NCBI GenBank assembly: GCA_033557675.1 | Contig: JAWQRM010000642.1 | Location: forward strand, 1-20,780 | Origin: Coptodactyla brooksi | Taxonomy: Eukaryota > Arthropoda > Insecta > Coleoptera > Scarabaeidae | Direction: 5' to 3' | DNA length: 20,780 bases | Part shown: positions 8,490 through 17,691 of the stretch, one piece after another | Layout of the letters: each line of letters opens with the position of its first letter | How positions within the stretch are numbered: position 1 is the first letter of the stretch | The notes under the pieces: generated by a model | Seen by the model: only the letters and a program-made list of their open reading frames with translations | The model's database searches: none | What the model was told of the DNA's origin: nothing | Program-made: the position numbers and the translations under genes

Positions 8490-8935
8490 CTAAATGCCTA
8501 GACAGCATGGCGCCGCCTGGCGGACGGAATTTTTACTTGACGTGTACTGTATTGTAATATTGTCCAGATCTTCCCAATCGTATCCGTACACTTCCCGACC
8601 TTCAATATTGTTTATTTTCAACACAATATTTTCAAGTTTAGGGTTCACAATAACTTGAAAGGCAAGTAGAATATCCTCCACTCTGGAAATGGCATACCTA
8701 GTTATACCAGGAGTAATTTTTATTACATTTTGACTAGATGTTCGTCCACTTTAGGGGAAAGGTTCTAAGATCCATGATATAACTTTGTCTTTTGACTGTA
8801 CTAACTGCACAGTAACAATAGTATTTGTTTGCACTGCGTCATTATCTGAAGAATCATAGTCTGCTTCACATTCCTTAACCTCAGAAGTATCTTCGTTGTC
8901 GGATTCATTTGCATGTATCTCTGCCACTTACCGTA
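8490..8935 (-). pseudogene. piggyBac-type transposase, N-terminal fragment
   Basis: The minus strand from about 8935 encodes an acidic N-terminus rich in D and E with S-D-N-E-D-T-S-E. Next comes a W-x-x-x-P segment, then, across a stop and frameshift, a G-R-T-S-S-Q-N-V type stretch and P-G-I-T-R-Y-A (about 8690-8740). The 8490-8681 frame follows, with E-D-I-L-L-A-F-Q-V and N-I-E-G-R-E-V-Y-G-Y-D-W-E-D-L-D. That order matches the region before the DDE domain in piggyBac transposases. After D-L-D-N (near 8560) the resemblance ends, so the catalytic domain is absent. The element's 5' terminus is recognisable at 9156-9192. Confidence 0.7.
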
Positions 8936-8937
8936 TT

Positions 8938-9020
8938 CATATAAAATTAAATAAAATATATAAATATAAATATATTTACATATTTTATAAAAATATAATA
9001 AATATAAAATAAAATTACAT
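8938..9020. repeat. AT-only low-complexity tract
   Basis: About 80 bases of ATA/AAT/TATA with almost no G or C, between the piggyBac N-terminus and the element end. It is probably part of the element's 5' noncoding region. Confidence 0.8.
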
Positions 9021-9155
9021 AGAGTCGAATAAACCTAAATTGTTTTAGGCCCTAATAACATAAAATTTAATAATGTTTTCTTGTAAAAACTATTTGGCAA
9101 CATTAAACTTCACCCACCAGCAAACAAAGTAACTTATAGAACCTAAAAATCCGTT

Positions 9156-9192
9156 TCGGGTCATATTGACCCGAGAAGCATAGCAGGGTTAG
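9156..9192 (-). repeat. piggyBac-like 5' terminus with subterminal palindrome
   Basis: On the minus strand the sequence from 9192 reads CTAA, then CCCTGCTATGCTTC, then TCGGGTCAATATGACCCGA. A TTAA-like tetranucleotide (here CTAA) followed by CCC and a subterminal palindrome is how piggyBac-like elements begin. The palindrome (9156-9174) has perfect 8-bp arms around TAT. The orientation agrees with the transposase fragment at 8490-8935. Confidence 0.55.
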
Positions 9193-10149
9193 CCTTTATT
9201 GTTAAGTTAGTTCAGATTAGTGTTGTTCCTTCGACGTTTCATGCATCCCACCTTGCACTAGAGCGACAAATAACCTGCCTTTTATTTAATCCTGAAACGT
9301 TCTATATGAGAATCTCTCTTTAACTACGACACCGCCGAAAAATAGAACAAAACGGCGGATAAATTATAATGAGAACGGGCAGTACAGATTGCTATCTGTA
9401 TACCCCCTGCTCCCTGTACAGTTGCAATGACTCTTCTGCACTCGGGCTGTAAATCCAGCCTGTACTGCTTATAAGGGCAGAAATTAAACAAGGCACAGAC
9501 CACTGGGATATAAATTACGGACATGCGTGAGCGACCTCTAGCGGGCGAACAAAAAAGCGACCGGTATATTACCACAGGCGGGGGCGACATAAAATTCGTC
9601 CTTGCTAAAGGTTCGATGCCGGGAATTGCCCAAAAGTTAACGGGAAACTTCCGCCGGAATTTATTGGTGCTTTAACGAGGTTTGCGGAGAAACTTTAACC
9701 ATAGGCAATAAATAAATTCGTTACTCGAGACACCTCACTTAACAACCGGGAAAATCTTGATCCAGAAAAATAATAACCTTCGTAGGACGGGCTATCAAGC
9801 GTTTTCAAAAAAGACAGCCCATGCGGTGTATCGTCTAAATTCTGCATTATGCATCTAGAAAATTAGTTGTATTTTAATTTTTAATATAATACATCTATTA
9901 CTTAAAACTAATACATGACAAATAATAATTACACTCAAATTCCATACAAATAATAACTAGTAACAAATATTTACATTACACAGTATATGTACAATTTTTA
10001 CAAACTGTCTCCAATTTTGAGTGTTCTAAACATACGAATTTGTTATACTTGAATCATATTTTTCTGGATTTTCTCTTTTCCCCTTTTGTTGATCAACTTT
10101 GTATGGGCTTCTGTAGTTCGGGAAAGACATCTGTCACGTGACTTTTTTA
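9193..10149. other. unassigned DNA, partly GC-richer
   Basis: Between 9300 and 9720 the composition is more balanced. An 88-codon minus-strand frame (9324-9590) has no recognisable domain. CCGCCG/CGGCGG can pair around 9331-9358, and GCAGTACAG near 9375 can pair with CTGTACTGC near 9462. From about 9850 to 10040 the DNA is strongly AT-rich and may hold the 3' noncoding end of the minus-strand piggyBac element. I found no RNA gene and no clear terminal repeat. Confidence 0.4.
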
Positions 10150-11600
10150 CTCAGCTGAATGTATTTATTATTATATCGTCGGAAAACGTTCTTTTTTATG
10201 TGTTCTTAGCCTAATGTCAAGAAAATCAGTTTGCGTTTATCTAAGCTGTTCTTGTTCCAATCGGGATTTTTCAGCAACCATAATTTATAAGAATTTATAC
10301 CCACTACATCTATAAGATGTAGTGGGTATAACGATTTGTCCTTCTCTGCACAAAATAATTCTTTGGATAATTTATCTGTTCTTATAATGCAGAATAATAT
10401 CCGGTTTGTAAGATTGTTCTTCACCAGTCACTTTGTCATCAGTATGTTCGCCTGAAAGCAAGATGACGACAGCTTTGTCTTTCGGAACGTAAGACATCAG
10501 GGTTCTATTTTTTCCAAAAGCAAACATACTTTAAAATTTCTTCTTATACGGTGCTGGTAAAAGTTCTTTGGGAATAAATGTTTTGTTTCTTCGAAGGGCT
10601 TCACAGAGAGCAATATTTTTCTCCCATAATCCGTCTCCTAAATACTCCACCATGTCTAGGACCACTCTTTGACCTTGACCTTTTTCTGGCTCGTTGCTTT
10701 GTTTCCCTAAAAACAAGTATATTGGTTTTTCTATTTGTCGATCGGAAAAAGCACCGCGGTCTACAAGAGTTCATATTTTTATACCATACTTATCAGGTTT
10801 GCTCTTCATATAAACTAGGAGCGGAGCCTTGCCCCTGAATGGTATAAGTTGCTCATCTACACACAAGTGGGTGCCTGTATTAAGAGATGTTTTACAATTG
10901 TAAACGAAAATGTCAAAAATATCTCTTATTGGAGCTAACTTATCTGTAACTTTTCGTTCCTGCATGATTTCAAAGTTATCAAAACGCAGAAATGAAGTAA
11001 TTTGGTTGAATCTATCTCTTGACATTGTGGCAGGTGATATAGGACGAGATTAAGAAGTATCTTGACATCAAAGCATATCGACAGCCTCTTTAGAACTGTG
11101 AAGAGAGCCAAGTATAAGCAGCAGTCCTTTATAAGTTTCGATCTCTGTAGAATCAACAGGCAAATAAGTTTTAGTTATATCTGAATTTCCATTATTCCAT
11201 TTGTTATAAAATGCTTGTGCTTTTGTGTTTATTTCGGTTACAATCACGTTCAGAATGTCAGAAGATAGGAAGAGAAAAAGAAGCGCCAATCTTACTTGAA
11301 ATATCAACACTGTGATCTAAAAGCCCTAAGGCATGGCTTCGAATATTGATTTTTCGACGCCTAGCCTTCGTATTTTATGAAACTTTTGACCATTCTGTTC
11401 CATTTTTGGCCACATACTTTAGAAAGCCTTCGTTAGTAGTAGCTGTTGGTTCCGTTTTCTCCACGGTTTCTTCTATGTTTTGTTCAGCAAAAATTATGTT
11501 GTTTTCCTGGTCCGCCTCTGTCAAGACATCCTCATCCTCCAAACCACTCGCTATTGCCACATTGACAACATTAACTCAGTACCATCACTTTCAATGATAC
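10150..11600 (-). pseudogene. piggyBac-type transposase pseudogene, near full length
   Basis: The minus strand from about 11560 reads: an acidic N-terminus (D/E-rich) ending N-G-T-E-W-S-K-V; a helical block with D-I-L-N-V-I-V-T-E-I-N and G-L-L-L-I-L-G (11068-11310); then S-R-D-R-F-N-Q-I and D-K-L-A-P-I-R-D-I-F. L-C-V-D-E-Q-L-I-P-F-R-G-K follows with the first catalytic aspartate (10771-11025), and then K-P-D-K-Y-G-I-K-I. A stop replaces the next codon, then Y-L-F-L-G-K-Q and V-L-D-M-V-E-Y-L-G (10531-10716) are read. The D-N-W/F-F-T-S block with the second aspartate is deleted. T-F-I-P-K-E-L-L, Y-V-P-K-D-K-A-V-V-I-L-L-S, then N-P-D-W-N-K-N (10206-10424) follow. No cysteine-rich C-terminus is clear. 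It is inactive, but the best preserved of the five piggyBac remnants. Confidence 0.85.
10295..10331. repeat. perfect 17-bp-arm hairpin with 3-nt loop
   Basis: Arms 10295-10311 and 10315-10331 are exact complements, with core ATACCCACTACATCT and loop ATA. It lies within the piggyBac coding remnant, in the stretch encoding L-Y-P-L-H-L-I-D-V-V-G-I-N-S. Similar wording is present in the family at this position, so only one arm can be ancestral sequence by descent. Confidence 0.9.
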
Positions 11601-12499
11601 GGTACAACTTTTCATTAGTAACCGAATTTCTATTTCGAAATAAAAAGGCACCCGTTTTCAAAATGTTGTGCACTTTACAGACCGCAACTGGGGATTAAAT
11701 CCGACGCAATCATAATCTCTAAACTAAGCCGTAATCTCTAAACCAAGCCTTTACCTTTTATAATCTTGCAGTAGAACAGAGAATCCTACAATATATGAAA
11801 TATATGGGAATCCCCGACTTTATTGATGCCAAATTGGAATTAATTTTAACTGACAAACAGCGAACCGAGGTCTGAAGAGACCCCCGCGATAAAAATTTCA
11901 ATTTTAATTCAAGACAACTTCTAGATATTAAATATTCTATTTATAAAAGGTATAATATGAAGCTAAACAGGATATCCACGCTTAGATTGTTGAATTTGCA
12001 CAGATATAGCAAAAATGTTTGTCTTGGGGAATTAGCTGAGCCCGGACCGCCCAATGAAGGTTAAACCGAAACTTCTACCTTCAACAAGTATAGTTTTCCC
12101 AGTTTGTGATGGATTTTATGATCTTTTACAACCTACAGCTCTACTAGTATGACATTAAACAGAGAATTGAAACCGGATAGCAGGTAAGCACAGGGAAGAA
12201 GTTCGTAAACGAAATATTTAGGCAGAAATTTTTATAATCTATTCCTTGAAAAACATATTTACGTACTTATTAGTATGTTACTGTATATTACCGGTTATAT
12301 AGTCTATATTAACCAGGAAATAAGGACGAACGTGAATGTCTATACTATATTATACTGAAGGGTGGTGGTGGGAAGCTACTCCCTGCTGTGAGCTTTGCAA
12401 GACTTTAGAAACCATACATCTGCCCCAATTCACAGCTAAGAGGTTTCGAAGTCACGTGATTATCTTGCCTACTTGACGAACATTTGTTTACTATTATTT
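11601..12499. other. noncoding; probable 5' flank of the minus-strand piggyBac element
   Basis: No gene seen. TAATCTCTAAAC(T/C)AAGCC is tandemly repeated at 11713-11731 and 11732-11749. GGTCT-GAAG-AGACC (11869-11882), followed by CCCCC, makes a compact hairpin like the subterminal palindromes of piggyBac-like elements, but no TTAA-plus-CCC end could be fixed. Stretch 12000-12480 holds nothing I recognise. Confidence 0.4.
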
Positions 12500-12801
12500 G
12501 TCGACATGTTTCAGCATAACGCTGTTTTCAAGACTGATGTCATTTGTGTTGTTTTGTCTTATATAGGTGTTCTTTTATTGCAGAAGTTTTATAGGTTGGA
12601 ATATTAGGTGGGAGTTGTTGTTGACATGGATGTTAATTGCTGCGTTTTAAGAGTTTCTTTGAATATTTCTAGGTTTTCGAAAATATTCATTTTATTGGTC
12701 TTGCCTAGGACTTTTATGACCTGGAAATTTTCTTTGAATTTTCTTTGGATCTGTCTTTGGATTTTCTGCCTTTTTGTCCGATGTATTTCAAGACGAAGCA
12801 A
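12500..12801 (-). pseudogene. possible Penelope-like element 3' end (GIY-YIG C-terminus)
   Basis: The minus-strand frame 12801-12604 encodes K-F-K-E-N-F-Q-V-I-K-V-L-G-K-T-N-K-M-N, then E-N-L-E-I-F-K-E-T, then a short tail and stop. The pattern of a basic stretch, a core of the E-x-x-E-I type and a short tail is like the C-terminal end of the GIY-YIG endonuclease domain in Penelope-like retroelements. The following noncoding DNA contains GCTGAAACATGTCGAC (near 12505-12521), similar to motifs after the stop in such elements. The fragment stops near 12790-12801, where a plus-strand transposase begins. No catalytic GIY-YIG residues are in view, so this rests on weak similarity. Confidence 0.35.
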
Positions 12802-13366
12802 GGAAAAAAGAATTAAATATTCTCTATTGAATGAAAGGTTGGCTGCAATGGAATCGACACGATTGAAAGATTTTAGATGGGATTACATCAATACAATTAG
12901 AAAATTCCGAGAAGAAAGAAGACCCATGCTATATTTGGATGAAACGTGGTATGATACTCGCGATACAATAAAGAAAGGTTTTGTGGATGACACTGATAGG
13001 TATTTATTAGATACGCCACCATCCTGAGGAACAAGGGTGATAATTTTACATGCGGGCGGTGACCAAGCATGGGTGAAAAATGGGCTGTTGTTGTCTGCTA
13101 AAAATGTAGGGAAGTGCTCAGCCGATTATCATCAGGATATGGATTCCGCACTTTTTGAAAGTTGGTTTCAAAATCAATTCTTACCAGCTTTACCTGCGAA
13201 ATCGGTCATACATAGATACAATTTATATGGAAAGAAACAACATACCAATTCCTCAAGAGCAGACAACTAAACCAAAGTTATTAGAAACCATAAAAGCCCA
13301 GAACATTCCTGTTCAGCATGGGGTAGATGGAGAAGCCAATAAAGAAGGACACTGTAATAATATATA
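12790..13366 (+). pseudogene. Tc1/mariner-superfamily DDE_3 transposase fragment
   Basis: The frame ending at 13027 encodes R-W-D-Y-I-N-T-I-R-K-F-R-E-E-R-R-P then Y-L-D-E-T-W-Y (about 12930-12950), the first catalytic aspartate block of an IS630/Tc1/mariner-type DDE_3 domain found in many insect genomes. After one stop, 13037-13270 continues with G-T-R-V-I-I-L-H-A-G-G, then W-V-K-N-G-L-L, then S-A-D-Y-H-Q-D-M-D and F-L-P-A-L-P-A-K-S-V-I. Where a V-x-D-N-x-x-Y-H block should follow, the sequence is damaged, and a frameshift (about 13210-13225) leads into I-P-I-P-Q-E-Q-T-T-K-P-K-L-L-E-T-I. Similarity fades at 13366, before the third catalytic residue. The upstream part of the same open frame (12608-12790) belongs to another element. 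Confidence 0.75.
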
Positions 13367-14589
13367 ATTACTGTAGAAAATTCCTAAGTTTCTCGGGATA
13401 CTCAAAAGTTTATTATACGTGTAAATAATGATTCTGACACAGAAAACATTAGACGATTAGTTCACGGATGGTGGTTTTTCTTTCTTTATTTGGTTTCGTA
13501 ATTTTGTTGATATTGTTATTTCTATATATAAACTATTTCCATTTAACATTAAGCAACACCTACGTAAAGTGCGGCCCTGAACGGGGGCTACAAAAGGTTG
13601 TTTATGAGGGGGCTTTTATTACCAGTAGCTGAAGTCATAAAACCCATCATAAACTGAAAGAACTATACTTCAACAGATATTCCAAGTACTCAGCAAGTAT
13701 TTTTAATAATTGTGAAGGTGTACAACATAAAATAGTGTTGCAGAATGAAATGCCATTAAATAAACTAAATTATTCAAGTATCAAGAATCAAACTTTTAAA
13801 ATTTAGAAGCCATTCATAATACTTTTCACGATGTTTGCGATATTTGCAATATCTGACCTCTCGAATAAAGCTGTATAACGAGCGTGACATTTCAGTCTCA
13901 ATAAGACAAATTCGCAGGAGGTAACATGCTCGGTAAATTGCACATTTCGTCGGCAGGTTTGCTTCAGTCACCTTTTGCGATCCAATATAATAGCGCTCGC
14001 GGATGAACTGGATTCTGACACAGCGCAAGTGAAATGTGACAATAGTTCACGTTTAGTTCTCTTCGTGTTATGGAATACCTGCTGCAGGCAATTCAATAGC
14101 AGATGTCAGCTACAAATATGGGGCGAAATAGTTATAAGAATTAAACATAATTGCTTGTAATAAGAACACGGCATGATGGTCGTGTTCTTGTCACGATTTA
14201 TCGAGAAAAAGGCTTTTAAAGAGCTTCATTTATTTGATTAAGTAGAGTCTCGTAGGATACTTTTGTTGTACATACTCATGTCGAGTAAACACGAAAAACT
14301 GCCGTAACTAATAATTTCACGTCGGGGAAAAAGGTTTTTACGATTATCATTACACCCTGTGCTTCACATTTACCAAACTTGGTAATAATCATTTATCATA
14401 AGGCCAAGGTAGTAAGTTACATACCCAAGTTGAAATAAATAATAAATACGTCTTAACTACAAACAACAAATACTTAAATGAACTGCATTTAGAACATTGA
14501 CCTATTTTTTCTAATATTGTTAATTTAAGAATGGAATGTTTAAGTTGTTTTTAAAAAAATAAAAAAAAAATCCATTTGTACCTGTCATT
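13367..14589. other. unassigned DNA between DDE fragment and fold-back element
   Basis: No supported gene. An 84-codon minus frame (13774-14028) and a 61-codon plus frame (13975-14160) overlap on opposite strands and match nothing I know. AAGAACACG/CGTGTTCTT forms a 9-bp-arm hairpin at 14162-14189. ATTTACCAAACTTGGTAAT makes a small palindrome near 14367. From 14440 on the DNA is strongly AT-rich. Confidence 0.4.
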
Positions 14590-15318
14590 TTTGCAAATGC
14601 AAACTGTCAAAAAATTAAATCTATTGGCATTATTTTTTTGCATGAAAAAATAGCAAAATGGTGCCCTAACAAGCTAGTGAAAACCGCGCCTCGATATCGT
14701 ATTCCTAACCTAAAATATCGGTGTAAGAAGATTTAAGGAGAAAATTCAATGGATTTTGCTAGGTTACCTACTGGTTATGCAACCAAAGTAACATTGCCCA
14801 CCTACAATTCATGCATGAGTGCATATTAACTATATAGGTAACTATTAGCCACATTTTGAAGACATTCGAAATAAACAGCAAGTGATTAATGTAAATAATA
14901 AACCGTTTGTAAGCATTTGTAATCGTTTGCTCATTTGGTGACTCCCCGCTCGCCGCGCACCAGAGTGGGAGGGCACGCGGGCCGAGCTACAGGCTCTATT
15001 CCCACGCCGCTCATTTACTAGCTTTAAATATTTAATATCTAAAAGACTGTTGCTCATGTAGCAAAATTCTACGAGACTTTTCTCCTCTGTTTGACTGAAT
15101 CTACCTCTGGTTTTATGTTTGTTAGTTTTACAAACATAAAACCAACATACAAAATGCATTGAATACTCTCATTAAATCTTCTTTCACCAATATTTTAGGT
15201 TAGGAATAAAATATCGAGGCGCGGTTTTCACTAACTTGTTTAGGCTTCATTTTGCTACTTTTTCATGGATAAAAAAATAATACCTATAGATTTAATTTTT
15301 AAGGGCATTTTCCAATTT
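14590..15318. mobile_element. fold-back (long inverted repeat) nonautonomous element
   Basis: The sequence at about 14608-14766 recurs as its reverse complement at about 15141-15302, at roughly 85-90 percent identity by eye. Both arms hold AAAACCGCGCCTCGATAT, ATTCCTAACCTAAAATAT and AGAAGATTTAA. Weaker similarity extends a few bases outward to about 14590 and 15318. The roughly 375-bp loop contains a GC-rich island (about 14940-15015) quite unlike the AT-rich arms, and no transposase. This fits a MITE or fold-back element with long arms, or two head-to-head copies of one repeat. A 104-codon minus-strand frame spanning the loop has no known domain. No target duplication was found. Confidence 0.65.
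15108..15144. repeat. perfect 15-bp-arm hairpin in the fold-back loop
   Basis: Arms 15108-15122 and 15130-15144 (core GTTTTATGTTTGT / ACAAACATAAAAC) surround a 7-nt loop. It sits at the inner edge of the right arm. Confidence 0.9.
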
Positions 15319-15352
15319 CAGTAGTAATATCAATAAATGCCCTCTAGTGGCG
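15302..15352 (-). promoter_or_regulatory. small hairpin overlapping a CTCF-like motif
   Basis: AGGGCATTT (15302-15310) pairs with AAATGCCCT (15335-15343). The right arm merges into TGCCCTCTAGTGGCG (15338-15352). On the minus strand this contains CCACTAGAGGGCAT, which matches 13 of 14 positions of the CTCF consensus CCASYAGRKGGCRS. Insects have CTCF with a related motif. One sequence match does not prove binding, and the hairpin may simply be the end of a short transposon. Confidence 0.3.
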
Positions 15353-16045
15353 ACTTACCAAATTACAATCACCACAAATAAACTAGCTTTTGTTGGCCAA
15401 GAAAAGTTCCTTTCAACGACGCTAAGTTTATTGAAATACTTGCAGTCGTTTTGACGTTACAGATGTTTATTTATACCAATATTTAAACACTCCCCACCAC
15501 CTAATTTTTAGAGATAGGGCAAAAAGTATTTAACAAAACAGACTCGAATTTATCTCAGCTTTAAAAAGCACATATTTATTTGTTATGTTAATAGGGCGAA
15601 ATTTCGAGAAACACCACACTTTTAAATTCTGTTGTAAATATTTTTACAGAAAACAAGGAAGAAAACATAAACGTTCTTCATATTTAGTATGTCTTTATAT
15701 ACCAACAACAAACAACAAAACCAAAACAAAAATACATAAAAAAGACTATTAGGTGCAGAAAATATCAATACTTTTAAATAAATGATAAGCAGCGTAAACT
15801 GGAGCTCATTCTATAACATAGACTTAAAAGTAGAACAAGCGTATATAAAATTTCATAGCATCTTGATCTCATGCTACGAACTAAAAGCTTCATTGAGATC
15901 GGAAATGGAACTTCCAACATCACCTGCTATTCCGAAGAATTGCAAAAAAAGGACAACATATTAAGTTCAATATATACAACAATACCATATATATCATTTA
16001 TGGTATTGTTGGTATATCATATATATAATACCGTATATCAACCAA
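15353..16045. other. AT-rich noncoding DNA upstream of the LINE remnant
   Basis: Frames at 15782-15964 and 15871-16122 have no recognisable endonuclease motifs, although they occupy the place where a LINE endonuclease domain would lie. CAACAATACCATA (15977-15989) and TATGGTATTGTTG (15999-16011) make a perfect 13-bp-arm hairpin with a 9-nt loop. Confidence 0.5.
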
Positions 16046-16908
16046 ACCAAAAACAAGCAGAAAGTCACCTGGAATATCATCCAACGAGAAATTGCAAGCA
16101 AAAAGGCAAAACATACTGTTAGCTCCGGGCTAAAGGCAGGCGATTTCATTGAAATGGGCCAAACGAGTCATAGTGGAAACAAACAGCAGATTGATCATCC
16201 CCTGGACTTTGTAAGAACCACAGCAACGAACTCTACATTTTTCGAGCGAGTATCTCTTCTGGAAATATGCAAACTTTAACACAAGCAGCACACCTGATAT
16301 TTACGGACTATCAGGAAATTTGCTAAAGAAAATATCAGATGGAATCGCTATACCGCTGACATATTTAATAAATAGAGTCTTACATGAAGGTGAGTTTCCA
16401 AGTATCTTAAAGTTATTCCTATCTATAAAATAGAAAAGGTAGTGAGGATCAAGCATCCAACTTCAGACCTACCTCCTTTTTAGCTATTTGAAAGTCTTTG
16501 AAATAGCTATGAAAAACAGACTAACCAACTTTCTGGAAAAATACTCATTACTGAATAAATACTCATAATTTGTTCCTAATCAACCTGGATATCCCACAAA
16601 TAAAGGCAAGAATCAGTGCTCTAACCAATGTCGTCTCAAAGATATTAGAGGCATTTGACCTCAAAGAATTTGCCGAGGTTGCATTTTGCGACATGAGTAA
16701 GGCTCTTGATTCCGTGAATCATAGCATACTACTCCATAGGCTTTGGAGGCCAGGAATCTGGGGAACGCCGCATAAGCTTTTAACATCCTACTTGAGCAAA
16801 ATAATGCAGGTAGTTTGGTGGGCAGGTCAGTTATCAGAATGGAGGGAAATCACATCTGGAGTACCACTGGGCCCCCTTCTTTTTCTGGCTTATGTCATGA
16901 AGCAGTGA
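16046..16908 (+). pseudogene. non-LTR retrotransposon reverse transcriptase remnant (Jockey/CR1-like)
   Basis: Across several frames the plus strand gives, in order: K-V-T-W-N-I-I-Q-R-E-I (about 16060); D-I-Y-G-L-S-G-N-L-L-K-K-I (about 16295), then G-E-F-P; K-V-I-P-I-Y-K (about 16410); N-F-R-P-T-S-F-L-A; and K-V-F-E-I-A-M-K-N-R-L (about 16490). The 112-codon frame 16570-16908 follows with F-C-D-M-S-K-A-L-D-S-V-N-H, which carries the box A catalytic aspartate, then L-L-T-S-Y-L and S-G-V-P-L-G-P-L-L-F, where the usual Q-G-S-V-L is lost. This is the conserved order of LINE ORF2 reverse transcriptases, which copy RNA at a nicked chromosomal target. The copy ends before the Y-x-D-D box and has no recognisable endonuclease, so it is dead and truncated at both ends. 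Confidence 0.85.
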
Positions 16909-16923
16909 GGATCAAACACTGAG

Positions 16924-17064
16924 GATCACAACATCGAAATTCAATTAGAAAATGAAAATGACACTATGGAAGTAAACGATTCGTAGGACGTAGAGGACGA
17001 AGTCAATGACCAAGCCCCTGATTCGCTAAAATCATATGACGAGGCAGTGAAGCAAATTGAGTAA
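16924..17064 (+). other. acidic open frame remnant, origin unclear
   Basis: One frame is open from 16924 to TAA 17062-17064 apart from a TAG near 16984. It encodes an acidic run (E-N-E-N-D, D-V-E-D-E-V-N-D) then S-Y-D-E-A-V-K-Q-I-E. Acidic stretches followed by an E-A-V-x-x-I-E helix occur at the C-termini of pogo/Tigger-like transposases, so this could be such a scrap. The evidence is only composition and a short pattern. Confidence 0.25.
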
Positions 17065-17691
17065 AGTGATTTAAGTAAAGTGATATTCTAAAGATTGGCA
17101 TCGTAACAACTAGAAAATTTGAAATATCTTTAATTTGAAGTATTTTGCTCTGTCTCCTAAAATATAGAGGTGGGGGAACGTCAGAATTTTTTTTATTCAA
17201 ATAGCAAATACTCCGGTTTGAGTTATTGCTATTTAAGAAAGAGCGTATTTAAGTAAGAAAGAGCGGTTCTTACTGAACAATCTGCTATATAAACCTTCTC
17301 CGAATCGATTATGCCGCGATAAATAGAGGGCGCTTTTTGTCATTTCACTTTTTGTCAGCGATAGTTAAGAGTTATACTTAAAAAATTATTTGACAGATTT
17401 TTTACACTGAAGTGCAAGAAAAATAAATAATATGCTGTTTTTGACTGAAAGTTACCATACTAACAGAAAAATAGATTAGTAGGCTGTGAAAACAAAAGAT
17501 GCAAATGATACATCAAAATATTAAAACGTTTTAGTTTAATGCTAGTGTCATTTAGTTGCCACTTTTCCAACTTTGTTCTTGATTTTCCAAAGCGTATTGT
17601 AGTTATTGTTCGTGTCTTTGGTGTTGTTCGTATTTTTCTTGTTGGGGTTTTTCGTGTTGTTGTTTGTGTGCATTTTTTTCTTTCTTTCAAA
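17065..17691. other. noncoding 5' flank of the third DUF4817 element
   Basis: No gene. Short direct repeats occur: AGTAAAGTGAT at 17060-17070 and 17074-17084, and AAGAAAGAGCG at 17234-17244 and 17254-17264. TAGAGGGCGC at 17324-17333 matches the CTCF motif core. Stretch 17560-17690 is strikingly G/T-rich on this strand, and the frames it opens on both strands are compositional artefacts. Confidence 0.5.

Noticed and set aside
9605..9620. GGTTCGATGCC resembling a tRNA B-box
   Set aside because: The flanking bases do not form a T-stem, and there is no A-box or acceptor stem upstream.
12525..12545. ACTGATGTC as a hammerhead core
   Set aside because: No stem II followed by GAAA lies within reach, and the base after CTGATG is not A.
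409..17264. CRISPR array or satellite
   Set aside because: Repeats here are dinucleotide runs or two-unit duplications. No regular repeat-spacer pattern exists on either strand.
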